Source: JAGQVA01 sp033764335
GTDB lineage: Bacteria > Bacteroidota > Bacteroidia > J057
Assembly: GCA_033764335.1 (NCBI GenBank)
Contig: JANRJC010000013.1
Span: 1-64,000, forward strand
Direction of reading: 5' to 3'
Length of the DNA stretch: 64,000 bases
In this document: positions 26,255 through 35,585 of the stretch, in pieces
Layout: every line of letters begins with the position of its first letter
Position numbering within the stretch: the stretch's first letter is position 1
Position numbers and translations under genes: made by a program
The notes under the pieces: model-generated
The model's input: the letters and a program-made list of their open reading frames with translations, nothing else
Databases searched by the model: none
What the model was told of the DNA's origin: nothing

Positions 26255-26953
26255 ATGATCCCAATTCTTCTGGTAGAGGATGAAACAAATTTTGGCACCG
26301 TTTTACGGGATTACCTTCACATGAATGGGTATGAGGTAACGCTTTGTATGGATGGGGAAGCGGGTTTTCAAACTTTCCGAACCCAGCCCTTTCGCCTTTG
26401 TATTCTGGATGTGATGATGCCCCGAATGGATGGTTTTACCCTGGCCCGTAAAATCAGGGAAATCAATTCGGATATTCCGATCATCTTTCTCACTGCCCGT
26501 TCGATGCGGGAAGATGTTCACAAGGGATTTGAGATCGGGGGAGATGATTATATTACCAAACCTTTTGATTCGGAAGAATTGCTCTACCGGGTGAAAGCTG
26601 TACTTAAAAGAACGGAGAGTGCAAACACCGCCTCAAAAGATGAAGATACGGAGGTGTTTTCTTTTGGTCAGTTTCTGTTTAATTATCGTCTTCATACCAT
26701 TTCGCACAGAGACGAAAATATAAGGCTGTCTCCGAAAGAAGCGGACCTGCTGCGGTTATTGCTTCAACGTCAGAACGACCTGCTTTCCCGCGAAGAAGCA
26801 TTAAATGCGCTATGGGGCGATGATAATTATTTCAATGCCCGGAGTATGGATGTGTTTATCAGCAAACTCCGAAAGCGATTTAAAGACGATCCTTCCATTC
26901 GGATCGAAAATGTGCATGGAAAAGGGTTTCGCCTAGTGATAGAACCGGTCTGA
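26255..26953 (+). CDS. OmpR-family response regulator (RprY-like)
   Basis: The protein has 232 residues. The receiver domain has the acidic pair E8-D9, phospho-acceptor Asp52 (LDVMMPRMDG), Thr80 and Lys102 (ITKPF). The C-terminal winged-helix domain (about 130-230) carries LSPKEADLLRLL and SMDVFISKLRKRF, the OmpR/PhoB signature. It starts 3 bp after the kinase stop, so the two are translationally linked. It probably binds the phased GTTAA repeats at 24563-24599. Confidence 0.93.
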   Translation: MIPILLVEDETNFGTVLRDYLHMNGYEVTLCMDGEAGFQTFRTQPFRLCILDVMMPRMDGFTLARKIREINSDIPIIFLTARSMREDVHKGFEIGGDDYITKPFDSEELLYRVKAVLKRTESANTASKDEDTEVFSFGQFLFNYRLHTISHRDENIRLSPKEADLLRLLLQRQNDLLSREEALNALWGDDNYFNARSMDVFISKLRKRFKDDPSIRIENVHGKGFRLVIEPV

Positions 26954-27136
26954 ATCCCCAGAGAAAGAATTGCGTTTTGCGATCAACCCCTAAATCGTAT
27001 TATGCGAACAGTTAATTCAAACTGCTGATTTATCCGATCCTGCACAAGTATTAACTCTTTGTACCTGTTTATCTTCCATTCGCCGGAGATTTGCTTACAT
27101 TTCACCTACCATTTCCCTCACATCTGAAATAGGTAC

Positions 27137-30100
27137 ATGTCTTCTGTAAACCGACCTGTCGTTTACCTTGCTTTTGCCCACGAATCGAAAAAAAACAAAG
27201 GGATTAAAGTCTTAAAATCCCTGAATGATAATCTCACCCAAACTTTTGACCGGTTTGTCACTCAGTCCTGCGACCCGGTTCTTGATCTGCAAAGAGAAGG
27301 AAAAGATGGGCTGCCTTACGGCTTTGAAGTTTTATCGGCAGAGTTGCAATACCCCAAACTCTCCGTTCTCCATATCGCGGCAGAACCGGCATTAAATGGT
27401 GAATTATATTTTAATGCACTCGCCGGAAAACGCAAACCGATTGATCCGGACAATTTATTTCTCGATCACCTCAAAGACCTTAGACTTATCATCATTGATG
27501 GTGGTGCAACCAGCGATTTGGTGGAAAAGTTTTTATTCGCCGGAGCGCCTGCGGTTATTGGTCTCAATTATACCGGGGAAAATCCGGAGGCAACGACATT
27601 CATCCGCAAATTTTACACACAACTCATCCAGGGAAATCCGCTTAAAAACTCATTTGAAACAGCTATTGAAGCGGCTGAAAAATCATTTTCTTTAAAAGTG
27701 ATTGCCAGCGACCCTTACGAATATTGGGAAACAAAAGAAAAAGAAGACCCCAACGCGCCGTTTGCCTGGGGACTTTATTACCTTTCTGCCAATAGTACCG
27801 CCCTCTCGTGGCAAATAACCGATCCGGCAGAGGTAATTGAAAATATTGCCCCTGAACCTGAACCCGAAATGGAACTTATTACGGAAACGCAGGTAGTTCC
27901 GGAATTAACCGAACTCGTTACCTCCGAAGTACGAGAAAATGCCAACTTTTTTGATCAGTTGGATATTAATGATACAAAGGAGGGGAATGCTGTGGAACTG
28001 GAATACGAGGATGCCGTTATTATTGCCGCTCCCTTGTTTTTTCAGGCTCGGTCAGGAGGATTAGGAACAGAGGCTGACGGTTTTGATGAAATACGAAAAA
28101 AAGAAACCTATTCGATCTGGGAAAGAACCCGTTTATGGAACCGGGGAAAACAGGAGGTTAATTCCCCTGCTATCATTGAAAGCCCGGCCATTATTGAAGA
28201 AAAAATTCAGGAAGATTATATCCAGGAGGAAATCCTCCTGCCGGAAACGGTTTCTACTTATACGGAAACAAATTACACAGAAACAAAACCGCTACAGGAT
28301 GAAGTTAAAGAGGAACCCCGTGTATTTCATGAGGAAAAATACCGGCCCGAACCCGAAGTCAGACAAAATTATAATCGGGAACGTGTGGTGAAACCGGCGC
28401 GTAATTTCAATTTTAGCATTCCTGCAAAATGGAAAAATGTTGCAGGTATCAGCGTAGGCGTTTTAGGATTGATTTCCGGGTTGTTCCTCATAATAAACAT
28501 GGTGTCTTTGGGTGAAGAGCGGAAAAAAGCCGATTATCTGAATGCTTTTCAGTCGGCAGAAAATTATAACGTGCTTATCCTTCCTTTTAAACCCTACTCT
28601 GACTGTAAAGCCGAAGATGCCTATGACGAAATGGCCGTCAGGGACCGGATCAATTCGCTCGAAGAAAGTAATGAATTAGGCATAAAATCAGTTTTTATAG
28701 ATGAAGGGGCATGCCCCAATAACGCTGAAGATGCCCGCAGCATCGGAGAAGTTTATAATGCCGATTTGGTAATCTGGGGCAATTATCCCAAACTACAAGA
28801 AGACTCCACCCGGATACATATTCGTTATATAGCACTCAGTAACGGACAAGAAGATTTGTCCTTCCATGCCGGAGATCTGGGTAAGCAGGCATTTAGCGAT
28901 ATTTATGAACTTCAGGAAGGCCTTTTGTCCGGGAGTGTGGACGATATGGTCTATTGGGTATTGGGGAGCATCTATTTGCAAAATGAAAACTATCAGGCAT
29001 CGCTAAGTTATCTTGAGCAGATCAGCGGGAAAAATACCCCTGAATATGGATTGGTAAACCACATGATGGCCAAATGTTATTACGGACTGAGTATGTATGA
29101 CGAAGTACTTTATCAGTACAATGAAGCCATTGCCGCAAATCCGCAAGACGCCAATGCCTATCATAACCGCGGCCAGTTATTTCAGCGGCTCAGCCAGAAT
29201 GATCAGGCACTCGCCGATTATGCCGAAGCCATTCGTATTAACCCCAAACACCTCAAAGCCCATTACAACCGCAAAGTATTGCTGGACGAAGAAGTGGACG
29301 GCGGATTTTATTTTGCACAGGATACTTCCCGTCTGGAGGAAGTCATTTCTCCGGTTTTGTCAGTAGAAAAACCCGAGTTTGAAACTCCTCGTAACGAACC
29401 CGAACTGGCAAAAGGCAATATCCAGATTATCAGCAACGCCTCCGCTTCAGCGGAAAAGAGCGAAAGCCTTTCTGCCATGAGCAGCCGAGCCTATCAGAAT
29501 GAAAAAGAAGGCAAAATCAAAGAGGCTATTGCTATCTATTCCGCTATCGTGATTGCATATCCAAAAGATGCGGGGTCCTACTACAAACGCGGAGTGCTTT
29601 ACGAAAAAACAGGTGCATTCTCCAAAGCCACCGCCGACTATTCCAGCGCAATCCAACTCGACGGAAACAACGTCGCATACTACAACAGCCGCGCCTATTT
29701 GTATGATCGTCAGCGGATGTATTACAAAGCCATTGAGGATTATACGATGCTTATAAAACTTAACCCCGACGATATAAACGGTTATCTTTATCGGGGAAAA
29801 GCCTATCAGTATATCAAGAAAAATCCGGAAGCATTGGTTGATTTTCAGGAAGTGATTCGTCGTAACCCGCTGGATGCTACGGGATATTATTTCCGGGGAA
29901 AACTATATGGTGAACTGAATCAGCCAGACAATGCGCTTTCAGACTTTGCCAAAGCCATCGCCATCAACCCCGGTTATGGAAGCGCATACAGAGATAGAGC
30001 CGAGATGTATCTGGAAAGAAAACGCTACGACAAAGCCCTGGCGGACTACGACAAAGTATTGGAACTCAACCCCCACGACGCAAAAGTTTATGCCATACGC

Positions 30101-30223
30101 GCCGACATACATCTAAAAATGAGCGACCCGGCCAAAGCCGAAGCCGACCTGCGCCAAGCCATAAACATTGACCCAGAAAACAACACGTACCAAGAGCGGC
30201 TGCGGGAGTTGACTGCGAATTGA
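27137..30223 (+). CDS. Membrane TPR protein with an apparently inactive CHAT-like domain
   Basis: The protein has 1028 residues. Residues 1-235 follow the CHAT strand order, but the catalytic positions are changed. SVLHIAAEP has Glu83 where CHAT has the catalytic His, and LIIIDGGATS has Gly123 where the Cys should be. The downstream strand and helix (GAPAVIGLNYTGENPEATTFIRKFY) still match. An acidic low-complexity linker (about 240-420) leads to one membrane helix (about 434-457). An alpha/beta segment (about 478-575; YNVLILPFKPYSD, ADLVIWGNY) follows, then at least eight TPRs (about 632-715 and 782-1025). The topology should put the pseudo-CHAT on one side of the membrane and the TPRs on the other. 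It lies 183 bp after the two-component pair. It may be a scaffold or a regulator of CHAT signalling, which is inference. Confidence 0.7.
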   Translation: MSSVNRPVVYLAFAHESKKNKGIKVLKSLNDNLTQTFDRFVTQSCDPVLDLQREGKDGLPYGFEVLSAELQYPKLSVLHIAAEPALNGELYFNALAGKRKPIDPDNLFLDHLKDLRLIIIDGGATSDLVEKFLFAGAPAVIGLNYTGENPEATTFIRKFYTQLIQGNPLKNSFETAIEAAEKSFSLKVIASDPYEYWETKEKEDPNAPFAWGLYYLSANSTALSWQITDPAEVIENIAPEPEPEMELITETQVVPELTELVTSEVRENANFFDQLDINDTKEGNAVELEYEDAVIIAAPLFFQARSGGLGTEADGFDEIRKKETYSIWERTRLWNRGKQEVNSPAIIESPAIIEEKIQEDYIQEEILLPETVSTYTETNYTETKPLQDEVKEEPRVFHEEKYRPEPEVRQNYNRERVVKPARNFNFSIPAKWKNVAGISVGVLGLISGLFLIINMVSLGEERKKADYLNAFQSAENYNVLILPFKPYSDCKAEDAYDEMAVRDRINSLEESNELGIKSVFIDEGACPNNAEDARSIGEVYNADLVIWGNYPKLQEDSTRIHIRYIALSNGQEDLSFHAGDLGKQAFSDIYELQEGLLSGSVDDMVYWVLGSIYLQNENYQASLSYLEQISGKNTPEYGLVNHMMAKCYYGLSMYDEVLYQYNEAIAANPQDANAYHNRGQLFQRLSQNDQALADYAEAIRINPKHLKAHYNRKVLLDEEVDGGFYFAQDTSRLEEVISPVLSVEKPEFETPRNEPELAKGNIQIISNASASAEKSESLSAMSSRAYQNEKEGKIKEAIAIYSAIVIAYPKDAGSYYKRGVLYEKTGAFSKATADYSSAIQLDGNNVAYYNSRAYLYDRQRMYYKAIEDYTMLIKLNPDDINGYLYRGKAYQYIKKNPEALVDFQEVIRRNPLDATGYYFRGKLYGELNQPDNALSDFAKAIAINPGYGSAYRDRAEMYLERKRYDKALADYDKVLELNPHDAKVYAIRADIHLKMSDPAKAEADLRQAINIDPENNTYQERLRELTAN

Positions 30224-30344
30224 GCGGATAAAAAGATTTGTGAAAAAGGTAAAAGCTTTTTTCGGCTACTGAAGCAAATATAGAGTATTGGCCAGAAACG
30301 GGTAATAAATCTCCCCCACATTTTTTATTCTCTCTCACTTTCCC

Positions 30345-30352
30345 TAATTTTG
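30345..30352 (+). promoter_or_regulatory. −7 promoter box of the parA-like gene
   Basis: TAATTTTG matches the Bacteroidota −7 consensus exactly, 39 bases before the ATG at 30392. It argues against the longer frame that begins at 30350, inside the box. Confidence 0.5.
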
Positions 30353-30391
30353 GTAAGCACAGAAACAGATATTGATCATAGGGTAAACGGA

Positions 30392-31150
30392 ATGAGTGTA
30401 ATTGCAATTGCAAATCATAAAGGAGGAGTAGGAAAAACTACTACCACAGTTAACCTTGCTGCTGCGCTGGCCCGCACAGGAAAAAAAGTCCTCGTCATTG
30501 ACATGGATCCTCAGGCTAATGCCACCTTCTCTCTGGGACTCAAAAAACAGGATCAGACCATCTATCAGGTTCTCGCTTTTCAGGATGACATCCGAAAAAT
30601 GATCCAAAATCTCGAAGATATTGACATCGTGCCTTCTTCGGTTCACCTCGCCGGGTTTGAAAAAAATATGGAGGTTGGTAAAGAATTTATCCTCCAGGAA
30701 AGCCTGAACGGCGTAAAAAATGAATACGACTTCATCCTTATTGACTGCCCACCTTCTCTCGGGGCACTTACGATATCTGCACTCACGGCCAGTGATTTTG
30801 TTATCATCGCTCTGCAACCGGAGTTTCTCGCGCTCCAGGGTATGACCGATTTTATCAAAATCCTGCGCACCGTCAAAACCCGGATGAACAGCCAACTCGA
30901 CCTCCTCGGTATCGTCGCCACTCAATACGACAGCCGAAAAGTCCTGCATCGCGACGTTCTCGAACACGCAAAAAACCAATACGGTGAGGCAATCTTCGAT
31001 ACCATGATCCGCGGCAATATTGCCCTGGCAGAGTGTCAAAGTATGGGTAAACATATCTTCCAGTACGATGCAAGCTGCAACGGCGCGGAAGACTATCTTA
31101 ATCTGGCTTATGAAGTGGAAAGCAGACTTAAAGCTGAAGTAACAGCATAA
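30392..31150 (+). CDS. ParA/Soj-family ATPase
   Basis: The start at 30392 (MSVIAIANHKGGVGKTT) gives 252 residues. A GTG-initiated frame from 30350 overlaps the promoter box. The deviant Walker A KGGVGKTT is at 9-16. Walker A' is VIDMDPQAN and Walker B is FILIDCPPSLG. The length fits the small chromosomal ParA class without an N-terminal DNA-binding domain. Such ATPases move DNA, chemosensory arrays or other cargo over the nucleoid. The next gene, 13 bp downstream, is a small protein rather than a normal ParB, so the cargo is unclear. Confidence 0.88.
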   Translation: MSVIAIANHKGGVGKTTTTVNLAAALARTGKKVLVIDMDPQANATFSLGLKKQDQTIYQVLAFQDDIRKMIQNLEDIDIVPSSVHLAGFEKNMEVGKEFILQESLNGVKNEYDFILIDCPPSLGALTISALTASDFVIIALQPEFLALQGMTDFIKILRTVKTRMNSQLDLLGIVATQYDSRKVLHRDVLEHAKNQYGEAIFDTMIRGNIALAECQSMGKHIFQYDASCNGAEDYLNLAYEVESRLKAEVTA

Positions 31151-31163
31151 TTGATACGGAATA

Positions 31164-31604
31164 ATGGCGAAGAAATTTTTGGATCGGTTGGGAGATGCCT
31201 TTGAAGAAGATGTGCTTGTGGATTTGATTCCGCAAAAGCGCCCGACTGCGCCAAGCCGTAAAAAACACTTCCTCGGAAATATTGAAGAAAATATTCCCTC
31301 TCCTAAGAAAAAATCTGCCCCTTCACGTAGCAGTTCCTCCGGAAAAAGAAAAAGTTTTCTCGATACCATCGAAGAAGCTCTCGATAGTAATGCCTTTGAT
31401 GAAGTCATTCCCATAGCTCCCAAATGGACACGCAACCCCAATCCTGCACAGATGGAAATGCCTCAGATCGAAAGCCCGTTTAGCACCATGATCACCAATG
31501 AGGCACTCGAACGCGCCCGCGAAATCGCCATTGCCAAAGGCATCCGCATCAAGGATGTAATCAATATCGCCCTGAAGATGTATATTGAGAAGGAAGGGAA
31601 ATAA
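31164..31604 (+). CDS. Small basic partner of ParA with an RHH-like C-terminus
   Basis: This 146-residue protein has a charged, Ser/Lys-rich, probably disordered N-terminal two thirds. Two similar short segments in it (KFLDRLGDAFEED and SFLDTIEEALDSN) look like an internal repeat. The last 40 residues (ALERAREIAIAKGIRIKDVINIALKMYIEK) have the strand-helix-helix rhythm of ribbon-helix-helix DNA-binding proteins. It is encoded 13 bp after parA and could be the centromere- or cargo-binding partner. I do not recognise the family. The partner role is inferred from position. Confidence 0.6.
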   Translation: MAKKFLDRLGDAFEEDVLVDLIPQKRPTAPSRKKHFLGNIEENIPSPKKKSAPSRSSSSGKRKSFLDTIEEALDSNAFDEVIPIAPKWTRNPNPAQMEMPQIESPFSTMITNEALERAREIAIAKGIRIKDVINIALKMYIEKEGK

Positions 31605-31610
31605 TTCTCC

Positions 31611-33653
31611 CTACCTCACCGGCACAAACAACACCGCATCGGCTCCCGCCTGACCGCTCAGAGAATCTCCCATCACTTCTACCCAGGCACTGTCTCCTCC
31701 ACCAAAGTCATACTGGCCCAAACGCGCCCACTTTCGGATATTTTCCTTGTAGTTTAAGGCAAATGGGGTTTCTCCACCTCGATGGTGAATCACCACGGGC
31801 AACTGTTCGACTATTTTTTCATAGGGTTTTCGCCCATTTTCATCCTCGCCATACAGCCCCGGACAATAATACCAGACGGCGTACATTCCCGGTTTTTTGA
31901 TCTCAGGAGTAAACCGTACCCGCGAACTGTCGGTTGCCGTTTTATCCAATAGTAGATGATCTGCTCCGTTGGATTTGCTGTCCCAATGTTCTTTCTGCAC
32001 AGCCCACAACCCCGCGTATTTTACGCGGCTGGTATCGCTGTTGTCCACCAGGATTTCGGGAGTGCTGCCGTCCAGCAAGGGATTGTCTTTCAGGATTTCC
32101 TGCACTTTGGCGACCGGTACTTCCTGAACAAATAAATCTTCGTCAATGGCAAGCGACGCAGCAATAGCCGCCGACTGCGCCAATACCATAAATACCGGCT
32201 CCATGCGGATGGAGCCATAAGCAATATGCGAAGCGGAAAGGCATACCGGAACCAGAAGATTGGTACATTCTTCGCGCTTGGGTGTAAGCGAACGGTAAGA
32301 AATCGGATAAGGTGGAAACCCACCGATCTGTACGTCTCCCTCATTTTTCACCATGGCTTTTCCGCCTTTCCAAACCACAATGCGCTGGCAATTGTGCGAA
32401 TCCATCGTATAAGCCGCCATGCCGATTGCGTCGGGAACGGTTTTTTTACCGGTACAATTTGCCTCGGTCATCACATATTCTCCAATCAGGCGGCGAGCTT
32501 CCCGGATGTAGAGTTGCGGGGTAAAGTTGCCGGAATTTTCATATTCGTCTTTGGGGTATCCCCATTGTTTCATCTGAGTACGAATGGTATCGGCCACCCT
32601 CGGGTCATTGCCCAGAAAATAGAGCAGGCCTTTGGTGTAAGCAACATGTTCTTTTACGATTTCTTCTCTACGCTCATAGTCTGCCTCCGGATACTCATGG
32701 CTCCATCCGATCATATCCGACGAAAAAGCACCCCGGTTGTTGATGTCGGTTTTGTTGTTGGGCATAAGTGACCAGATAAACCCGTCGTCGAGGGTTTTCC
32801 AGGGTCGCGCCTCCATGACCCGAAGGAGGAGTTCGTATTTTTCCGGTTCATAGGCTTCCGGTTGAGTAATAGGGATACGGTTAGCCGGGTCGCGGGTGAG
32901 GCAGATGCGGAAGTTGTAAGCCTGTACCAGGGTGTCGCCACTGCCCGGTTTTGCCAGGGTGTCAGCACTGATTCCCCAAAGAAGTCCACTGGCAGAGTCG
33001 CCGGGCATTTTGTAAGGGTCAATCCCGTCGGGAAACTGGTGATATTCACGGAGTTGTACGCCGTTGTAAGTTTCTCCGTATTGAGCGTTTTCCTCCCTTC
33101 CTACTGTATAACTCACAGCTGCCAGAGCCATTAGGTCGCCTTCATAGCTGCAATCAATAAAGACGGCCGCTTTGACTGTGTAGGGTACGGTTGTGGAGGC
33201 ATTGGGATCCGTATTTTCAAGCGTGATGGAGCGGAGGTCTGCACCCAACTTTTCCGCATCAATGATGCGGTGTTGGTAGAGAACCTCTATCCCTGCTTTT
33301 CCGATGTATTCTTTGAAAATTTTCGCTGCCACATGAGGCTCAAATGTCCATTGCTCAAACTCGCCGTAGTGTTGGCCGATTTTGCGGTAAAAGTCGCGGG
33401 AAATACCGGTAACGGCATACTTATTCCCAATGTCTGTTTGCCCCAGTCCGCCCGAAGAGAGTCCCCCAAGCCTTGTACCCGGCTCAATGAGCAGGACTTT
33501 TTTACCCAGTTTTGCAGCCGAGTAAGCCGCAATTACCCCGGCAGAAGTGCCACCATAAATACAAATATCGTAAGAACCGGGAGCGGGCCCTTCTTCCTCA
33601 CAAGCCAGGAGGAATAGCGAAAATATCAGGAGAAAGGGGATGAGATGTTTCAT
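31611..33653 (-). CDS. FAD-dependent oxidoreductase lipoprotein with golvesin-like C-terminus
   Basis: The ATG at 33653 gives 680 residues. A TTG three codons upstream is the only longer start. A lipoprotein signal ends in LFLLAC. The FAD_oxidored domain opens with the dinucleotide motif GGTSAGVIAAYSAAKLG and has IEPGTRLGGLSSGGLG and FIDCSYEGDLMA. The last 130 residues (VKYAGLWAV, PEIKKPGMYAVWYYCPG, WARLGQYDFGGGDSAWVEV) match the golvesin/xanthan-lyase C-terminal module. Members of this set lie in polysaccharide-use loci of Bacteroidota, but their substrates are mostly unknown. No sugar-transport genes are adjacent here. It probably sits on the cell surface or in the periplasm. Confidence 0.83.
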   Translation of the reverse strand: MKHLIPFLLIFSLFLLACEEEGPAPGSYDICIYGGTSAGVIAAYSAAKLGKKVLLIEPGTRLGGLSSGGLGQTDIGNKYAVTGISRDFYRKIGQHYGEFEQWTFEPHVAAKIFKEYIGKAGIEVLYQHRIIDAEKLGADLRSITLENTDPNASTTVPYTVKAAVFIDCSYEGDLMALAAVSYTVGREENAQYGETYNGVQLREYHQFPDGIDPYKMPGDSASGLLWGISADTLAKPGSGDTLVQAYNFRICLTRDPANRIPITQPEAYEPEKYELLLRVMEARPWKTLDDGFIWSLMPNNKTDINNRGAFSSDMIGWSHEYPEADYERREEIVKEHVAYTKGLLYFLGNDPRVADTIRTQMKQWGYPKDEYENSGNFTPQLYIREARRLIGEYVMTEANCTGKKTVPDAIGMAAYTMDSHNCQRIVVWKGGKAMVKNEGDVQIGGFPPYPISYRSLTPKREECTNLLVPVCLSASHIAYGSIRMEPVFMVLAQSAAIAASLAIDEDLFVQEVPVAKVQEILKDNPLLDGSTPEILVDNSDTSRVKYAGLWAVQKEHWDSKSNGADHLLLDKTATDSSRVRFTPEIKKPGMYAVWYYCPGLYGEDENGRKPYEKIVEQLPVVIHHRGGETPFALNYKENIRKWARLGQYDFGGGDSAWVEVMGDSLSGQAGADAVLFVPVR

Positions 33654-33713
33654 AGAGAGCAAGATATTAGTGTATTTTCAAAAATTTATCACCTGCCTGT
33701 AGTTATTTGTGTA

Positions 33714-33770
33714 ATAAACCTATATTTGCACAATAAACTCATTAAGTATAATATGCAAATATAGGTTTAT
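33714..33770. promoter_or_regulatory. 17-bp perfect inverted repeat, operator of the AbiEii-like pair
   Basis: Left arm 33714-33730 (ATAAACCTATATTTGCA) and right arm 33754-33770 are perfect inverted copies separated by 23 bases. Each arm contains TATATTTG, an exact −7 promoter box: plus strand at 33721-33728, minus strand in the right arm. The right arm ends 8 bases before the ATG at 33779. Binding of a dimer or tetramer would block promoters in both directions. The winged-helix protein encoded next to it is the obvious candidate. Confidence 0.7.
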
Positions 33771-33778
33771 CAATAAAT

Positions 33779-34789
33779 ATGGAACTCTTAAAACGATATA
33801 TAAAAAATATTTTAGGTATTGATCTACAAGTTGAAACTCTCTCCATGAGAGACTTGGATCGTTTACCCATCTTTATGGGCCAACGATATTTATTATACAT
33901 AGCCATACTACTCGGTCGAGAAATTGTAATGGTAGAGTATAGAGATAGTGAAGATTTTAGTATTTTAAACACGGAAAAACATTTTCTGTTATTGAAGCAG
34001 ACCTTTCATAAAAATGTAGTATTAATCATTCCACAAATTGCGTCGCATAATCGAAAACGGCTCATCCAAAAGGGAATTAGCTTTATTGTACCGGGCAAAC
34101 AACTGTATCTGCCCGTTTTATTAATGGACATAAGGGAAACTTATGAACATCCTAAAGGCAGAAATAAACCAGAAAAACTCGTACCCTCTGCTCAGGCATT
34201 GATCATATACTATATTCTTCATCGAAACAAAGAATGGAAATTTGAGGATATGCCATTTAAATATTTAGCAAAAAAACTGGGTTATACGCCGATGACGATA
34301 ACAAAAGCCATTGAGAATCTTAAGCATTTTGAAATTGTTGATGTGGTTGGAGAAAAAGAAAAATCTATTCGATTCAAACAAAATATACCCGACCTATGGC
34401 GTGATATTGAAAACAGAAAACTATGGGTCACTCCTGTTATCAAGCAGGTATTCATTGATAAAAAACCGGAAAACATTTTTTTATTACACAGCAATACATC
34501 TGCACTACCCTTATACAGTAGAATGAATCCTACCCGGCAGGAATTTTATGCTATTGAAAAACAAAAATTTTATGAATTAGCTAAAGGGCATTTGTTAGCC
34601 AATATCAATGATAGTGAGGGATTGTACTGTCTTGAGGTATGGAAATATAATCCATTAACGCTGATTGAACATTTACAGAGAAAACACCCTGTGGTTGATC
34701 CTCTTTCTCTTTACTTAAGTTTAAAGGAAAGTAAAGATGAAAGAATTGAAACGGCTTTAGAAGAAATTATAAGAGATTTTATATGGTAG
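33779..34789 (+). CDS. Winged-helix regulator/antitoxin-like partner of an AbiEii-type nucleotidyltransferase
   Basis: This 336-residue protein has an alpha/beta N-terminal half (about 1-140). A winged-helix region follows at about 145-215, with YLAKKLGYTPMTITKAIENL as the helix-turn-helix and a basic wing (EKEKSIRFK). The C-terminal third ends in LSLKESKDERIETALEEII. Its last codons overlap the nucleotidyltransferase gene by 7 bp. In AbiE type IV systems a winged-helix antitoxin (AbiEi) binds inverted repeats in its own promoter. The perfect repeat just upstream and the gene order fit that scheme, though the protein is not a textbook AbiEi. The gene is more AT-rich than its neighbours, which suggests transfer. 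Confidence 0.65.
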   Translation: MELLKRYIKNILGIDLQVETLSMRDLDRLPIFMGQRYLLYIAILLGREIVMVEYRDSEDFSILNTEKHFLLLKQTFHKNVVLIIPQIASHNRKRLIQKGISFIVPGKQLYLPVLLMDIRETYEHPKGRNKPEKLVPSAQALIIYYILHRNKEWKFEDMPFKYLAKKLGYTPMTITKAIENLKHFEIVDVVGEKEKSIRFKQNIPDLWRDIENRKLWVTPVIKQVFIDKKPENIFLLHSNTSALPLYSRMNPTRQEFYAIEKQKFYELAKGHLLANINDSEGLYCLEVWKYNPLTLIEHLQRKHPVVDPLSLYLSLKESKDERIETALEEIIRDFIW

Positions 34790-35553
34790 TGGGGTTGCAA
34801 AAATTTCGTGAACACTTTAACGATTATCAGGACTCATATCTGGTTATAGGGGGTTCTGCCTGCGATATCATTCTTGAAGAAGCGGGTTTTATACCTCGTG
34901 CGACGGATGATATTGATATTATTCTAATAATTGAAGCGTTAAATTCGGCATTTATTGAGCGATTTTGGGAATTTATAAAATTGGGAAATTACCAGGTACA
35001 ACAAAAAGAAAGGGAAAAAAGAAATTGTTATCGCTTTAAAAATTCCCTAAACGAAGGATTTCCCAAACAAATTGAACTTTTTTGTAGAACTCCTGACGCA
35101 ATTGATATACGGGGTGATTCATATCTTACACCTATACCCGTTGATGAGGGTTTGTCAGGTTTATCGGCTATACTGCTAAATGACGCATATTACCAATTTA
35201 CAAAAAATCAGAGTGCCTACAAAGATGACATTCACTTTGCAAAACCAGAGTCTATTATCTGTCTCAAAGCATACGCTTACCTCGACAATAAATCAAGAAA
35301 AGAATCTGGCCAAAATGTGCAATCAAAAGATATTGCAAAGCACAAAAACGATATTTTTAGGATGATTTTCATGCTTAATCCGGGGAGCATAATTATTGTT
35401 CCGGATGAAATAAAAAGAGATCTTCAAAAATTTGCACACATAGTGAAAAATGATTTACCAGATCCTTCTATACTCAAAGACAATGGGTTTGGTAAACAAG
35501 ATATGGAAAAGGTTTTCATCCAATTTGTAAATATCTTTGAACTTAAGATTTGA
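34783..35553 (+). CDS. AbiEii-like nucleotidyltransferase (toxin-like)
   Basis: The protein has 256 residues. The nucleotidyltransferase signature is present: GGSACDIILEEAG followed by DDIDIIL, giving the GG(S) and DxD metal site. Downstream, CLKAYAYLDNKSR and SKDIAKHKNDIFRM resemble the KAxA...KD motifs of AbiEii-type enzymes. Relatives transfer nucleotides to tRNA or protein and arrest growth when unchecked. Translation is coupled to the upstream winged-helix gene by a 7-bp overlap. A metabolic nucleotidyltransferase role is the alternative. AT-rich composition suggests recent acquisition. It converges on the DUF4249 remnant. Confidence 0.7.
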   Translation: MVVGLQKFREHFNDYQDSYLVIGGSACDIILEEAGFIPRATDDIDIILIIEALNSAFIERFWEFIKLGNYQVQQKEREKRNCYRFKNSLNEGFPKQIELFCRTPDAIDIRGDSYLTPIPVDEGLSGLSAILLNDAYYQFTKNQSAYKDDIHFAKPESIICLKAYAYLDNKSRKESGQNVQSKDIAKHKNDIFRMIFMLNPGSIIIVPDEIKRDLQKFAHIVKNDLPDPSILKDNGFGKQDMEKVFIQFVNIFELKI

Positions 35554-35585
35554 TTAGCCATCCGTAGTAGAGTGCGTTGAGGGAA

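Noticed and set aside
30344..31441. 365-codon open frame antisense to the ParA gene pair
   Set aside because: It is a shadow of the plus-strand parA and partner genes, which carry clear motifs and codon bias. Its translation shows no domain.
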